Assembly (NCBI GenBank): GCA_016462305.1
Contig: JAEMTM010000041.1
Location: 1-8,965 of the forward strand
Length of the DNA stretch: 8,965 nucleotides
Reading direction: 5' to 3'
From: Sphingomonadaceae bacterium
Lineage (GTDB): Bacteria; Pseudomonadota; Alphaproteobacteria; Sphingomonadales; Sphingomonadaceae
Positions within the stretch are counted from its first letter, which is position 1; every line of letters begins with the position of its first letter. Shown here one piece after another: positions 1 through 6,024 of the stretch. Position numbers and translations under genes: made by a program. The notes under the pieces were generated by a model. It made no database searches and was not told the DNA's origin. It was given only the letters and a program-made list of their open reading frames with translations.

Positions 1-2
1 GC

Positions 3-32
3 GCATTAATCCGTAACGACTCGGATGAATGA
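3..32 (+). CDS. Possible 3' end of an upstream gene (partial)
   Basis: One forward frame is open from the window edge to a TGA at 30-32 and would encode a tail ending ALIRNDSDE. The other two forward frames hit stops at 7-9 and 14-16. The TGA overlaps the dapE ATG (29-31) as ATGA, the usual geometry of translationally coupled genes. Nine residues are too few to identify the protein. In several alphaproteobacteria truA precedes dapE, so truA is one candidate by gene order only; nothing in these bases proves it. Confidence 0.3.
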   Translation, partial: ALIRNDSDE

Positions 33-1168
33 ATGATGCCCTTGCACTGGCTTATGCCCAACGACTGATCGCTTGCGAAAGCGTCACACCCGCCACTGGC
101 GCGGTTTTTGACGCGCTTGAAGCTATGCTTGTCCCGCTGGGCTTTACCGTCGAACGCTTTATGTCGGGCGAAGGCGACACCAACCCTGCACATGGCGCGC
201 CTGTTGAAAATCTGTTCGCCATGCGTGCGGCAAGCGGCGGGCACTTTGCGTTTGCTGGTCATGTCGATGTCGTGCCGCCCGGCAATGGCTGGGCCAGCGA
301 CCCGTTTGTGCCAGAGATTAAGGGCGATTTGCTGCACGGACGCGGCGCTGTCGATATGAAGGGCAGCATCGCCGCCTTTGTTGCTGCGCTGCATGACATC
401 CCCAAGGATGCCGGCACGATCAGCATGATCATCACGGGCGACGAAGAAGGGCCCGCCATCCACGGCACACGGGCACTCATCACCCATATGCAGGCACGCG
501 GTAGCATCCCTGATTATTGCCTCGTCGGCGAACCTACCAGCGTCAACCGCTTGGGCGACATGATGAAAATCGGCCGTCGCGGATCGGTGAACATGTGGAT
601 TTCCGTCGCGGGCACGCAAGGCCATGTCGCCTACCCACATCTGGCGGACAACCCAATTCCAAGGCTTATTGCGATTCTGGCCGAGATCGAAGCGATCACG
701 CTCGACAACGGCACCGATTGGTTTCAGGCGAGCAATATCGAGGTTACCGACCTGATTGTCGGCAACAAGGCAACCAATGTCATTCCCGCACAGGCCGAAG
801 CACGATTGTCGATCCGGTTCAACGATCTGCAAAATGGCGATGCGCTTGTTTTAAGGCTCCGTGAGCTCGTTGAGCGCCATGGTGGCACCCTGACAGCCAT
901 GATCTCTGGAGAGGCCTTCCTGACGCCTCCTGGGGCGTTCTCAGCGGCTATATCATCGGCGGTGGAGGAAGTCGTCGGCATCGTCCCCGAAGCATCGACG
1001 ACGGGCGGCACTTCGGACGCCCGATTCCTGACCAAAATTTGCCCGGTGGTCGAATTTGGCCTGTGCAATGCAACGATGCACAAATTGGACGAAGCGGTCG
1101 CCATTGCCGACTTGGCCGCACTCACGGAGATTTACCGCCGCGTGACGCTCAAAATGCTGGCGGCTTAG
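29..1168 (+). CDS. dapE: Succinyl-diaminopimelate desuccinylase DapE
   Basis: This cytoplasmic di-zinc hydrolase removes succinate from N-succinyl-L,L-diaminopimelate. The product feeds lysine and the diaminopimelate of peptidoglycan. The 379-residue product has the normal family length. It shows the M20 peptidase-like landmarks in order: GHVDVVPPG with metal ligand H78 and D80, GRGAVDMKG with bridging D109, GDEEGP with catalytic E139 and ligand E140, VGEPTS with ligand E168, GTQGHVAYPH with H199 in the dimerisation lid, and FGLCNATMHKLDE with ligand H351. All residues expected from characterised DapE enzymes are present, so it should be active. The ATG at 29 lacks a clear Shine-Dalgarno sequence, but it overlaps an upstream stop as ATGA, which suggests coupled translation. 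It converges on the smr gene with a 2-bp gap. ArgE or another M20 amidohydrolase is unlikely given the full DapE motif set. Confidence 0.97.
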   Translation: MNDALALAYAQRLIACESVTPATGAVFDALEAMLVPLGFTVERFMSGEGDTNPAHGAPVENLFAMRAASGGHFAFAGHVDVVPPGNGWASDPFVPEIKGDLLHGRGAVDMKGSIAAFVAALHDIPKDAGTISMIITGDEEGPAIHGTRALITHMQARGSIPDYCLVGEPTSVNRLGDMMKIGRRGSVNMWISVAGTQGHVAYPHLADNPIPRLIAILAEIEAITLDNGTDWFQASNIEVTDLIVGNKATNVIPAQAEARLSIRFNDLQNGDALVLRLRELVERHGGTLTAMISGEAFLTPPGAFSAAISSAVEEVVGIVPEASTTGGTSDARFLTKICPVVEFGLCNATMHKLDEAVAIADLAALTEIYRRVTLKMLAA

Positions 1169-1170
1169 GC

Positions 1171-1725
1171 TTAGCTTTTCAACATAATGTAAAGCGCGCC
1201 CGTCCCGCCATGGCGCGGATGGGCATTGCGGACGGCCGAAATATGCCGCGCATGACGCGACGCCGCCAGCCAGTCGCCGACAACCGCAGCAATCGCGCCC
1301 CGGCCCTCGCCACTTGCGCGATCATGCGCGCGCGGTTTGCCGGTTACGAGCAATATCACTTTCATCCGCTGCGCAATCGCTTGCTCCAACGCGCCATCGA
1401 GACGGTTATAGGCCAGCGAAAGCGACGCGTCGTGCAGATCAATGCTAACGTCGGGCATGATGCTACCCCGCGTGATCCTTTTGTCCCAATGTCCGTCGAG
1501 AGTGAGGGGCATCGGCGCAATCTTGCTGTGCACGGGGGGTTGTTTCGGCTTTGTATCGGCAGGGACAGGCTTTGGCTTGGCGTTCAAAAACTGCGCCAAC
1601 ACCGCCTTATCCGCCGACGGGGTCGTAACAGGCACTGGCTTTGGCTTGCCGCCATGCATCGGTTTTACGGTCGCAATGACCCTGTCCCAAAGGGACTTTT
1701 CCGCGCTGTCCAGATGCCGCGCCAT
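1171..1725 (-). CDS. Smr-domain protein
   Basis: The product is 184 residues and likely acts on nucleic acid or ribosome-bound mRNA, since Smr domains occur in MutS2 and in the SmrB endonuclease. Residues 1-20 (MARHLDSAEKSLW...) form a conserved-looking N-terminal helix. Residues 22-72 are a proline- and lysine-rich linker with two KPKPVP copies (27-32, 50-55). The Smr domain spans about 94-184, with the DLH motif at 96-98, a TGK loop at 128-130, GRG at 141-143 and a C-terminal HPRHGGTGALYIML segment. Many Smr proteins carry HGxG where TGK sits here; that variant looks usual in alphaproteobacteria. An in-frame start lies further upstream at 1809, inside mltA, but I prefer the ATG at 1725, 7 bp after the mltA stop, because its N-terminus fits the family. 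No good ribosome binding site is seen, so translation is probably coupled to mltA. The substrate is unknown. Confidence 0.9.
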   Translation of the reverse strand: MARHLDSAEKSLWDRVIATVKPMHGGKPKPVPVTTPSADKAVLAQFLNAKPKPVPADTKPKQPPVHSKIAPMPLTLDGHWDKRITRGSIMPDVSIDLHDASLSLAYNRLDGALEQAIAQRMKVILLVTGKPRAHDRASGEGRGAIAAVVGDWLAASRHARHISAVRNAHPRHGGTGALYIMLKS

Positions 1726-1732
1726 GCCAGAT

Positions 1733-2941
1733 TTACAGGCCCAGCCGCGCAACCGCCGCCTTGGGCAGGAAAATAAGCGCTGTGCCCCGCGCCGCCATGC
1801 CGCCCGCAATCATACGTGCGCGGTCGCCAGCGCCCCAGAAGGTATCAACGCGGTTCGCGCCCTTGATGGCCCCGCCCGTATCCTGCGCAATCCAAATGCC
1901 ATTGGGCTCTGCACGGTCCATCGACAGCCATACCGGCGCGCCCAGCGGGATGAATTTCACGTCCACGGCAATGCTTGCCTCACCCACCACAGGATAGCCC
2001 ATCGCGCCCAAGGGACCAGTGCCAGTCAGTTCGCGGAAGAAAATATAGCTTTTATTCTCCTGCATGATCTTGCGGCCCTCTTCGGGGTTGGCATGCAAAA
2101 AGGCGACGATACCCTGCATAGAGGCGTCGGTAATCAGCCCGCGATCCCGCATCAACCGGCCAATGCCGGTATAGCCGCGCCCATTTTGGCTGTCATAGCC
2201 AATGCGCATCACATTGCCGTCGGGCAGCTTCAACCGGCCCGACCCCTGAATTTGCAGGAAGAAAAATTCAACCACATCGGACGCATAAGCGATTTCAAGG
2301 CCGCGCCCGGCCAATGCGCCATTTTCTATCGACGCCCGGTCGTCATATTGCACAAATTTCGTGCCGCTGACCTTGCCACGGATGTTGCGCCCCTTCAGCT
2401 CATCGGAAAACTGCCCAAGGTCAACATCAATCAGGTCTGATGGGCGCTTATAAACGGGAACATCACATCCCGCTTGCGGCGTGCGGCAACCGGCGATTTC
2501 GGGTTCAAAATAGCCCGTGGCAAAAGCCCTGCCATTGCCGACCTGCACCGCATCCATATGCTCTGCAAAAAAGGAAATGGCATCATTGGTCCATGTTTTG
2601 GCGGCGTCGCAAGCCGCGACCCAGTCGCCAATTTGGGTGAGGCCGCTATTGTCGGTACGGCGGACAAGGCCGGGGCAACTTGTCCTGAAACTATCCATCG
2701 CAAGTGCCGCCTTGCGCGCATCAACCTGCAAAGTGCTAATCTGCGGACCGCGCAATACGCCAAGTCCCGCCGCTGTTGTGACATCGCGCGTCGGCGCAGG
2801 CGTTGCCGCTATATCCGCGACTGGCGGTGCAGGCACCGTTGAACCCGACGACGTTGCAGGGCCAGTTTTAGGCATCCCCCCGCTTGCACAAGCGGAGAGC
2901 GTGAGGGCCGATAGACCGAGAATGAAAAGGGCGCGTTTCAT
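1733..2941 (-). CDS. mltA: Membrane-bound lytic murein transglycosylase A (MltA)
   Basis: This lipoprotein cleaves the MurNAc-GlcNAc bond of peptidoglycan to leave 1,6-anhydro-muropeptides, acting from the outer membrane in turnover and remodelling. The 402-residue precursor has a lipoprotein signal with lipobox LSAC and lipidation at C18. Position +2 is Ala, consistent with outer-membrane sorting. A linker rich in Ala, Pro and Thr runs to about residue 55. The MltA barrel domain follows, with TGYFEPEI (142-149) and IQGSGRL (231-237). The C-terminal 3D domain contains AVDVKFIPLG (325-334), AQDTGGAIKG (352-361) and DTFWG (366-370). D354 in AQDTGGAIKG aligns with the catalytic Asp of E. coli MltA (D308). 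The start ATG lies 12 bp after the tim44 stop and smr begins 7 bp downstream, so the three genes look cotranscribed. The protein appears intact. Confidence 0.96.
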   Translation of the reverse strand: MKRALFILGLSALTLSACASGGMPKTGPATSSGSTVPAPPVADIAATPAPTRDVTTAAGLGVLRGPQISTLQVDARKAALAMDSFRTSCPGLVRRTDNSGLTQIGDWVAACDAAKTWTNDAISFFAEHMDAVQVGNGRAFATGYFEPEIAGCRTPQAGCDVPVYKRPSDLIDVDLGQFSDELKGRNIRGKVSGTKFVQYDDRASIENGALAGRGLEIAYASDVVEFFFLQIQGSGRLKLPDGNVMRIGYDSQNGRGYTGIGRLMRDRGLITDASMQGIVAFLHANPEEGRKIMQENKSYIFFRELTGTGPLGAMGYPVVGEASIAVDVKFIPLGAPVWLSMDRAEPNGIWIAQDTGGAIKGANRVDTFWGAGDRARMIAGGMAARGTALIFLPKAAVARLGL

Positions 2942-2953
2942 CGCCCGAGTGAA

Positions 2954-3613
2954 TCAGACCGAGTCGGTTTCGTCAAGTTTCCAGTTACGGCCGCCCGATT
3001 TCAGGTCGCGCATGAAGGTCCAAATATCATGCGTTTCAACCGCATCTGACATCGACCCACCAATGACATTTCCATCGGCATCCTTGACCATTGCGGCAAT
3101 GTCGGCGTCAAAGCGCACCGAGATTCGGGCCATGGGGTGATCGTAACTTGCGTCGACAACGCGAATCTCGTCAATGCGGATCAAGCGGTTTTCGAGCGTC
3201 TCACCACGCGCAGCCCGGCCATCAATCTCCTCAGCAAAGCTGGCATAAACGTCATCATCGCACAGAAAGCGAAGCGCTTCCTTGTCGCTCTTCCAATAGG
3301 CCTCAAGCACCATTTTATAAGCGGTTTTTGAACCCTCTACGAACGCGCCGAGATCAAAACCGCGATCTGCATTGCCAATCGCTTTGATGCCGCTTTGCGC
3401 GGCCATATCGACGTTTGACAGATCAGTTGCGGGCAAAGCCGACGCAGCATCACCACCCGCAGATGGCTGCCGCAACAATGGCGGCGTGTTCGCTTCAATC
3501 GGGCGGCGGGCCACGGGTTCTTGTTCATGTCCGGTGCGTTTGCCGAGCACTGCGTAAAGGCGAAGGCCCAGGAAAGCTGCAACAAGAGCGAGCAAAACAA
3601 TAGTAAACGTCAC
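2954..3613 (-). CDS. Tim44-like domain membrane-associated protein
   Basis: From the GTG at 3613 the product is 219 residues. It has an N-terminal hydrophobic helix (about 3-23) with no cleavage motif, then a basic patch (GKRTGHEQ), a low-complexity Pro/Ala/Ser-rich stretch to about 75, and a Tim44-like domain (about 80-216) including GAFVEGSKTAYKMVLEAYW and a DIWTFMRD segment followed by NWKLDE. Bacterial Tim44-domain proteins of alphaproteobacteria (TimA in Caulobacter) are inner-membrane associated and related to the mitochondrial import factor; their exact bacterial task is not settled. Upstream in-frame TTG at 3631 is possible, but a GGAGG at 3618-3622 sits 4 nt before the GTG and the shorter form begins directly with the helix. 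The gene heads the unit with mltA and smr and diverges from secB. In many relatives fxsA lies near this spot, but none is seen here. Family assignment is firm; molecular role is inference. Confidence 0.9.
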   Translation of the reverse strand: MTFTIVLLALVAAFLGLRLYAVLGKRTGHEQEPVARRPIEANTPPLLRQPSAGGDAASALPATDLSNVDMAAQSGIKAIGNADRGFDLGAFVEGSKTAYKMVLEAYWKSDKEALRFLCDDDVYASFAEEIDGRAARGETLENRLIRIDEIRVVDASYDHPMARISVRFDADIAAMVKDADGNVIGGSMSDAVETHDIWTFMRDLKSGGRNWKLDETDSV

Positions 3614-3617
3614 AACG

Positions 3618-3622
3618 CCTCC
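3618..3622 (-). promoter_or_regulatory. Ribosome binding site of the tim44-domain gene
   Basis: On the minus strand the sequence reads GGAGG, then four bases (CGTT), then GTG at 3613. It is the only strong Shine-Dalgarno match near this gene's start and favours the GTG over the in-frame TTG at 3631. The spacing is slightly short. An ATG at 3624 is out of frame. Confidence 0.7.
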
Positions 3623-3656
3623 ATCCGGCAAAAAACTAAATCCGGCAAAAAACTAA
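3623..3656 (-). repeat. Perfect 17-bp tandem duplication in the tim44 leader
   Basis: The 17-bp unit ATCCGGCAAAAAACTAA (plus strand) occurs twice head to tail, at 3623-3639 and 3640-3656, with no mismatch. On the minus strand it reads TTAGTTTTTTGCCGGAT twice. It sits between the predicted promoter and the GGAGG ribosome binding site, which begins right after the second copy in transcript order. Each unit contains a run of six T on the transcript strand. It may be a recent replication-slippage duplication or a doubled protein- or RNA-binding site. Confidence 0.95.
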
Positions 3657-3689
3657 CATGGTCCCGGCGCGAAAACGGATCGCTATGTT

Positions 3690-3718
3690 TCCACATTACA
3701 TCATATAGGCACTATGCA
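3690..3718 (+). promoter_or_regulatory. Weak candidate promoter for secB-murJ-trpS
   Basis: TCCACA (3690-3695) is followed after 17 bp by TATGCA (3713-3718), inside the palindrome TATGCATA (3713-3720). Both boxes are imperfect. If used, transcription would start near 3725, just before the first arm of the leader inverted repeats, giving a leader of roughly 155 nt before the secB ATG. It would overlap the opposing tim44 promoter, so the two could compete. No better sigma70-like pair was seen between 3657 and 3882. Confidence 0.25.
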
Positions 3719-3730
3719 TACGGGTTTCAA
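3702..3730 (-). promoter_or_regulatory. Candidate sigma70-type promoter for tim44-mltA-smr
   Basis: On the minus strand TTGAAA (3730-3725, five of six matches to TTGACA) is followed after 17 bp by TATATG (3707-3702, four of six to TATAAT). An overlapping TATGAT (3705-3700) would give 19-bp spacing. Initiation would fall near 3695, leaving a leader of about 80 nt that carries the 17-bp tandem duplication. The -35 box overlaps the first inverted-repeat arm of the secB leader. Confidence 0.5.
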
Positions 3731-3802
3731 AGGGCTTTGCCCAAAGAAAAATGCAGGCTGGGGTAAGGGCATGGCGCAAGCGCAACAATCATTGCCCTTT
3801 GA
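3727..3802 (+). other. Competing inverted-repeat arms in the secB leader
   Basis: Four arms can pair in mutually exclusive ways. Arm A (3727-3735, TCAAAGGGC) is a perfect 9-bp complement of arm D (3794-3802, GCCCTTTGA). Arm A's GGGC can instead fold locally with GCCC of arm B (3739-3742) across a TTT loop. Arm B (3735-3742, CTTTGCCC) can pair with arm C (3761-3768, GGGTAAGG) using two wobbles. AAGGGCA (3765-3771), which overlaps arm C, also pairs over 7 bp with TGCCCTT (3793-3799). No U-run follows arm D, so it is not an intrinsic terminator. Whether it folds or regulates is inference. Confidence 0.4.
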
Positions 3803-3882
3803 CGGCACGCCTGCTAGGCGCGACGGCCATCAAGGGTCGTAACATTGCGGCTGTGGCAAACAACAAGAAAGCACGACATATC

Positions 3883-4392
3883 ATGGCCGACAAAAAAGGC
3901 ACTATCGTTTCCGACAAGGTAAAAGCAAATGGCGAAGACACTGCGCCCGCCGTCGGCATGTTGAACCAGTATATCAAGGATTTGTCGGTTGAAAGTCCCC
4001 ACGCCCCGCACAGCTTCAACTGGGAAGGCGCGCCGCAAATTGATGTGCAGGTCAACATTCAAGCCAACGCCATTACCGACGAAGTGCATGAAGTCGCCTT
4101 ACGGCTTGCCATCAAGGCAGAGACTGACGATGGCGTTCAATTCTCCGTTGAGCTGGATTATGGAACGCTGTTTGGCCTTCGTAATGTCAGCGAAGAGCAA
4201 GCCCATCCGTTTTTATTCGGTGAAGCCCCGCGCTTGATGTTCCCATTTGCGCGCCGAATCATTGCCGACGCTGTGCGCGATGCCGGCTATCCGCCACTGG
4301 TGCTTGAACCCATCGACTTCAACGCGCTCTACATTCAGCAGCTTTCGCAAGCGCAACAAATGGCTGAGACGCAGCCTGCCGGCGAAGCCTGA
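3883..4392 (+). CDS. secB: Protein-export chaperone SecB
   Basis: SecB is a cytoplasmic homotetrameric chaperone that keeps precursors unfolded and hands them to SecA. The 169-residue product matches the family along its length. A short charged N-terminus is followed by QYIKDLSVESPHAPHSF (29-45), the beta-sheet core with VQVNIQANAI and VHEVALRLAIKAE, the strand FSVELDYGTLFGL (87-99), and LMFPFARRIIADAV (118-131) leading to GYPPLVLEPIDFNALYIQQ (135-153). A Gln/Ala-rich tail ends the protein, as is common in alphaproteobacterial SecB. The frame stays open 44 codons further upstream to an ATG at 3751, but that Arg-rich extension has no SecB counterpart, so the ATG at 3883 is preferred. The ribosome binding site is weak. 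murJ follows after 23 bp and trpS after that, suggesting one transcript. A structured leader lies upstream. Confidence 0.96.
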   Translation: MADKKGTIVSDKVKANGEDTAPAVGMLNQYIKDLSVESPHAPHSFNWEGAPQIDVQVNIQANAITDEVHEVALRLAIKAETDDGVQFSVELDYGTLFGLRNVSEEQAHPFLFGEAPRLMFPFARRIIADAVRDAGYPPLVLEPIDFNALYIQQLSQAQQMAETQPAGEA

Positions 4393-4415
4393 AGCCGACG
4401 GCACCAGGTGAACAG

Positions 4416-6020
4416 ATGAGCCTGGTTCGAAACAGCATTACCATCGGGGGACTGACTTTGGTCAGCCGCGTCTTGGGCCTCGTGCGCGATATGTTGATGG
4501 CGCGCTTCGTCGGCGCTGGCCTCGCGTCCGATGCCTTCCTGATCGCCTCGCGTTTACCCAATCTGTTCCGGGCACTTTTTGCCGAAGGCGCGTTTGCGGC
4601 GGTATTCGTGCCGTTGTTTAACAAAAAAATGACGCAGGCCGAACGCGAAAAGGCCGACCAAGGCCTGATCGCCGCGCGCAATTTTGCCAGCCAAATATTG
4701 TCGGTTTTGTTCCCGTTTCTGGTGCTGTTCACGGCCCTCATGATGCTGGCCGCTGGCCCTATTGTCTGGGCTATGACGGGCGGTTTTCCTGATGGCGGGC
4801 CAGAGAAGTTCGCGCTCGCACGGCACTTAACGATCATCACCTTTCCCTATCTGGCGCTCATATCATTGGTATCATTGCTTGGGGGCATATTGAATTCGCT
4901 GAACCGATTCTGGGTCAATGCCGCAGCGCCGATCTTGCTCAACATCTGCATGATTATCGCGCTGATTTTCTTCCGTGGGGATAATCCCGTTGCAACGGCG
5001 GTCACGCAAGCGGTCGCAGTTACCGTGTCGGGCGCGCTGCAATTGCTGTGGCTCATCTGGGCCTGTCACCGCGCTGGCGTTAATCTTAAACTGACACTGC
5101 CGCGCCTGACGCCCGATGTGAAGCTGATGCTGGCCTTGATTGCACCCGCCGCGATTGGCCAAGGCGCAATCCAGATCAATCTGTTAATTTCCACCTCGCT
5201 GGCTGCGCGGTTCCTTCCTCAAGGCTCTGTATCTTGGCTATATTATGCCGACCGCCTGAACCAGTTGCCGTTGGGCCTGATTGGCATAGCAATCGGCACA
5301 GCTATTTTGCCAGCCTTATCGCGGCAGATATCCGGGGCAGATAGCAAAGCCGCATCCGACACGCAGAACCGCGCCGTCGAACTGGCCTTATTCTTCGCGA
5401 TGCCCGCGACGGTCGCGTTGATTGTTTCGGCGATCCCGATTGTGCATGGCATATTCGAACATGGCGCATTCACGCCGGCCGACACAATAGGGACAGCGGC
5501 GGTATTGATGGCGTTTTCGGCAGGCGTTCCGGCCTATGTGCTTATCAAGGTGCTTACCCCCGGATTTTACGCACGTAGCGATACCAAAACGCCCTTGCGG
5601 CTGGCCTTATGGTCCATGCTGGTCAACCTTGTCGGCAACCTGATCCTGATCTGGCCCTTGGCGCATATTGGCGTCGGCGTGGCGACTGCCATCGCAGCTT
5701 GGGTCAACGTGGCGTTGCTGTGGTTCACTTTGCGTAAACGCGGCCATATCGCCGTCGATGCCCGGTTAAAGCAAAAGGCATGGCGCATTATTTTGGCGGC
5801 GGTGATTATGGGCGTCGCGCTCTATTTCGGCAATGAAAGTATCGAAGGCCAGCTTGGCACGGGCTTGTGGCGGCGCATGGCCGTTTTGTCTATGTTGGTA
5901 GGCGCTGGCGGCGCGGTCTATGCGCTGGCCATATTGCTGTTCGGGGCGTACCGGATCAGCGAATTAAAATCCCTTTTCCGCAGGCGTGCAACCGCGCCCG
6001 CGGCTTCTGCAAGCGAGTAA
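4416..6020 (+). CDS. murJ: Lipid II flippase MurJ
   Basis: MurJ is a MOP-superfamily inner-membrane transporter that flips undecaprenyl-pyrophosphoryl-MurNAc(pentapeptide)-GlcNAc to the periplasm for peptidoglycan synthesis. The 534-residue protein is hydrophobic throughout, consistent with about 14 helices, and ends in a basic cytoplasmic tail (RRRATAPAASASE). The first helices carry R18, R24, D39 and R52 at the same numbers as functionally important residues in E. coli MurJ. The later motif YADRLNQLP supplies R280 (E. coli R270), while the position of E. coli E273 is Q283, which I take to be lineage-typical. An AGGTGA at 4406-4411 precedes the ATG by 4 nt and supports this start. secB ends 23 bp upstream; trpS begins 4 bp after the stop. 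No frameshift or truncation is visible. Wzx-type or oligosaccharide flippases are less likely because the MurJ charged residues are conserved. Confidence 0.96.
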   Translation: MSLVRNSITIGGLTLVSRVLGLVRDMLMARFVGAGLASDAFLIASRLPNLFRALFAEGAFAAVFVPLFNKKMTQAEREKADQGLIAARNFASQILSVLFPFLVLFTALMMLAAGPIVWAMTGGFPDGGPEKFALARHLTIITFPYLALISLVSLLGGILNSLNRFWVNAAAPILLNICMIIALIFFRGDNPVATAVTQAVAVTVSGALQLLWLIWACHRAGVNLKLTLPRLTPDVKLMLALIAPAAIGQGAIQINLLISTSLAARFLPQGSVSWLYYADRLNQLPLGLIGIAIGTAILPALSRQISGADSKAASDTQNRAVELALFFAMPATVALIVSAIPIVHGIFEHGAFTPADTIGTAAVLMAFSAGVPAYVLIKVLTPGFYARSDTKTPLRLALWSMLVNLVGNLILIWPLAHIGVGVATAIAAWVNVALLWFTLRKRGHIAVDARLKQKAWRIILAAVIMGVALYFGNESIEGQLGTGLWRRMAVLSMLVGAGGAVYALAILLFGAYRISELKSLFRRRATAPAASASE

Positions 6021-6024
6021 CATT

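Noticed and set aside
1442..2440. Long open frame (332 codons) on the plus strand, antisense to smr and mltA
   Set aside because: It is a shadow of GC-biased codons on the opposite strand. The product is rich in Arg, Pro, His and Cys-like low-confidence sequence with no domain, while mltA has all its catalytic motifs.
2517..3140. Open frame (207 codons) on the plus strand opposite mltA and the tim44-domain gene
   Set aside because: No recognisable domain, no ribosome binding site, and it crosses two well-supported genes on the other strand.
3751..3882. 44-codon in-frame N-terminal extension of SecB starting at ATG 3751, Arg-rich and presequence-like
   Set aside because: SecB proteins have no such extension, and the region is better explained as an untranslated leader with inverted repeats. 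The resemblance to a targeting presequence is probably base composition.
3775..4359. 14-bp word CGCAAGCGCAACAA present in the secB leader (3775-3788) and again near the secB 3' end (4346-4359)
   Set aside because: In a window this size with biased composition one such match is not surprising, and no mechanism connects the two places.
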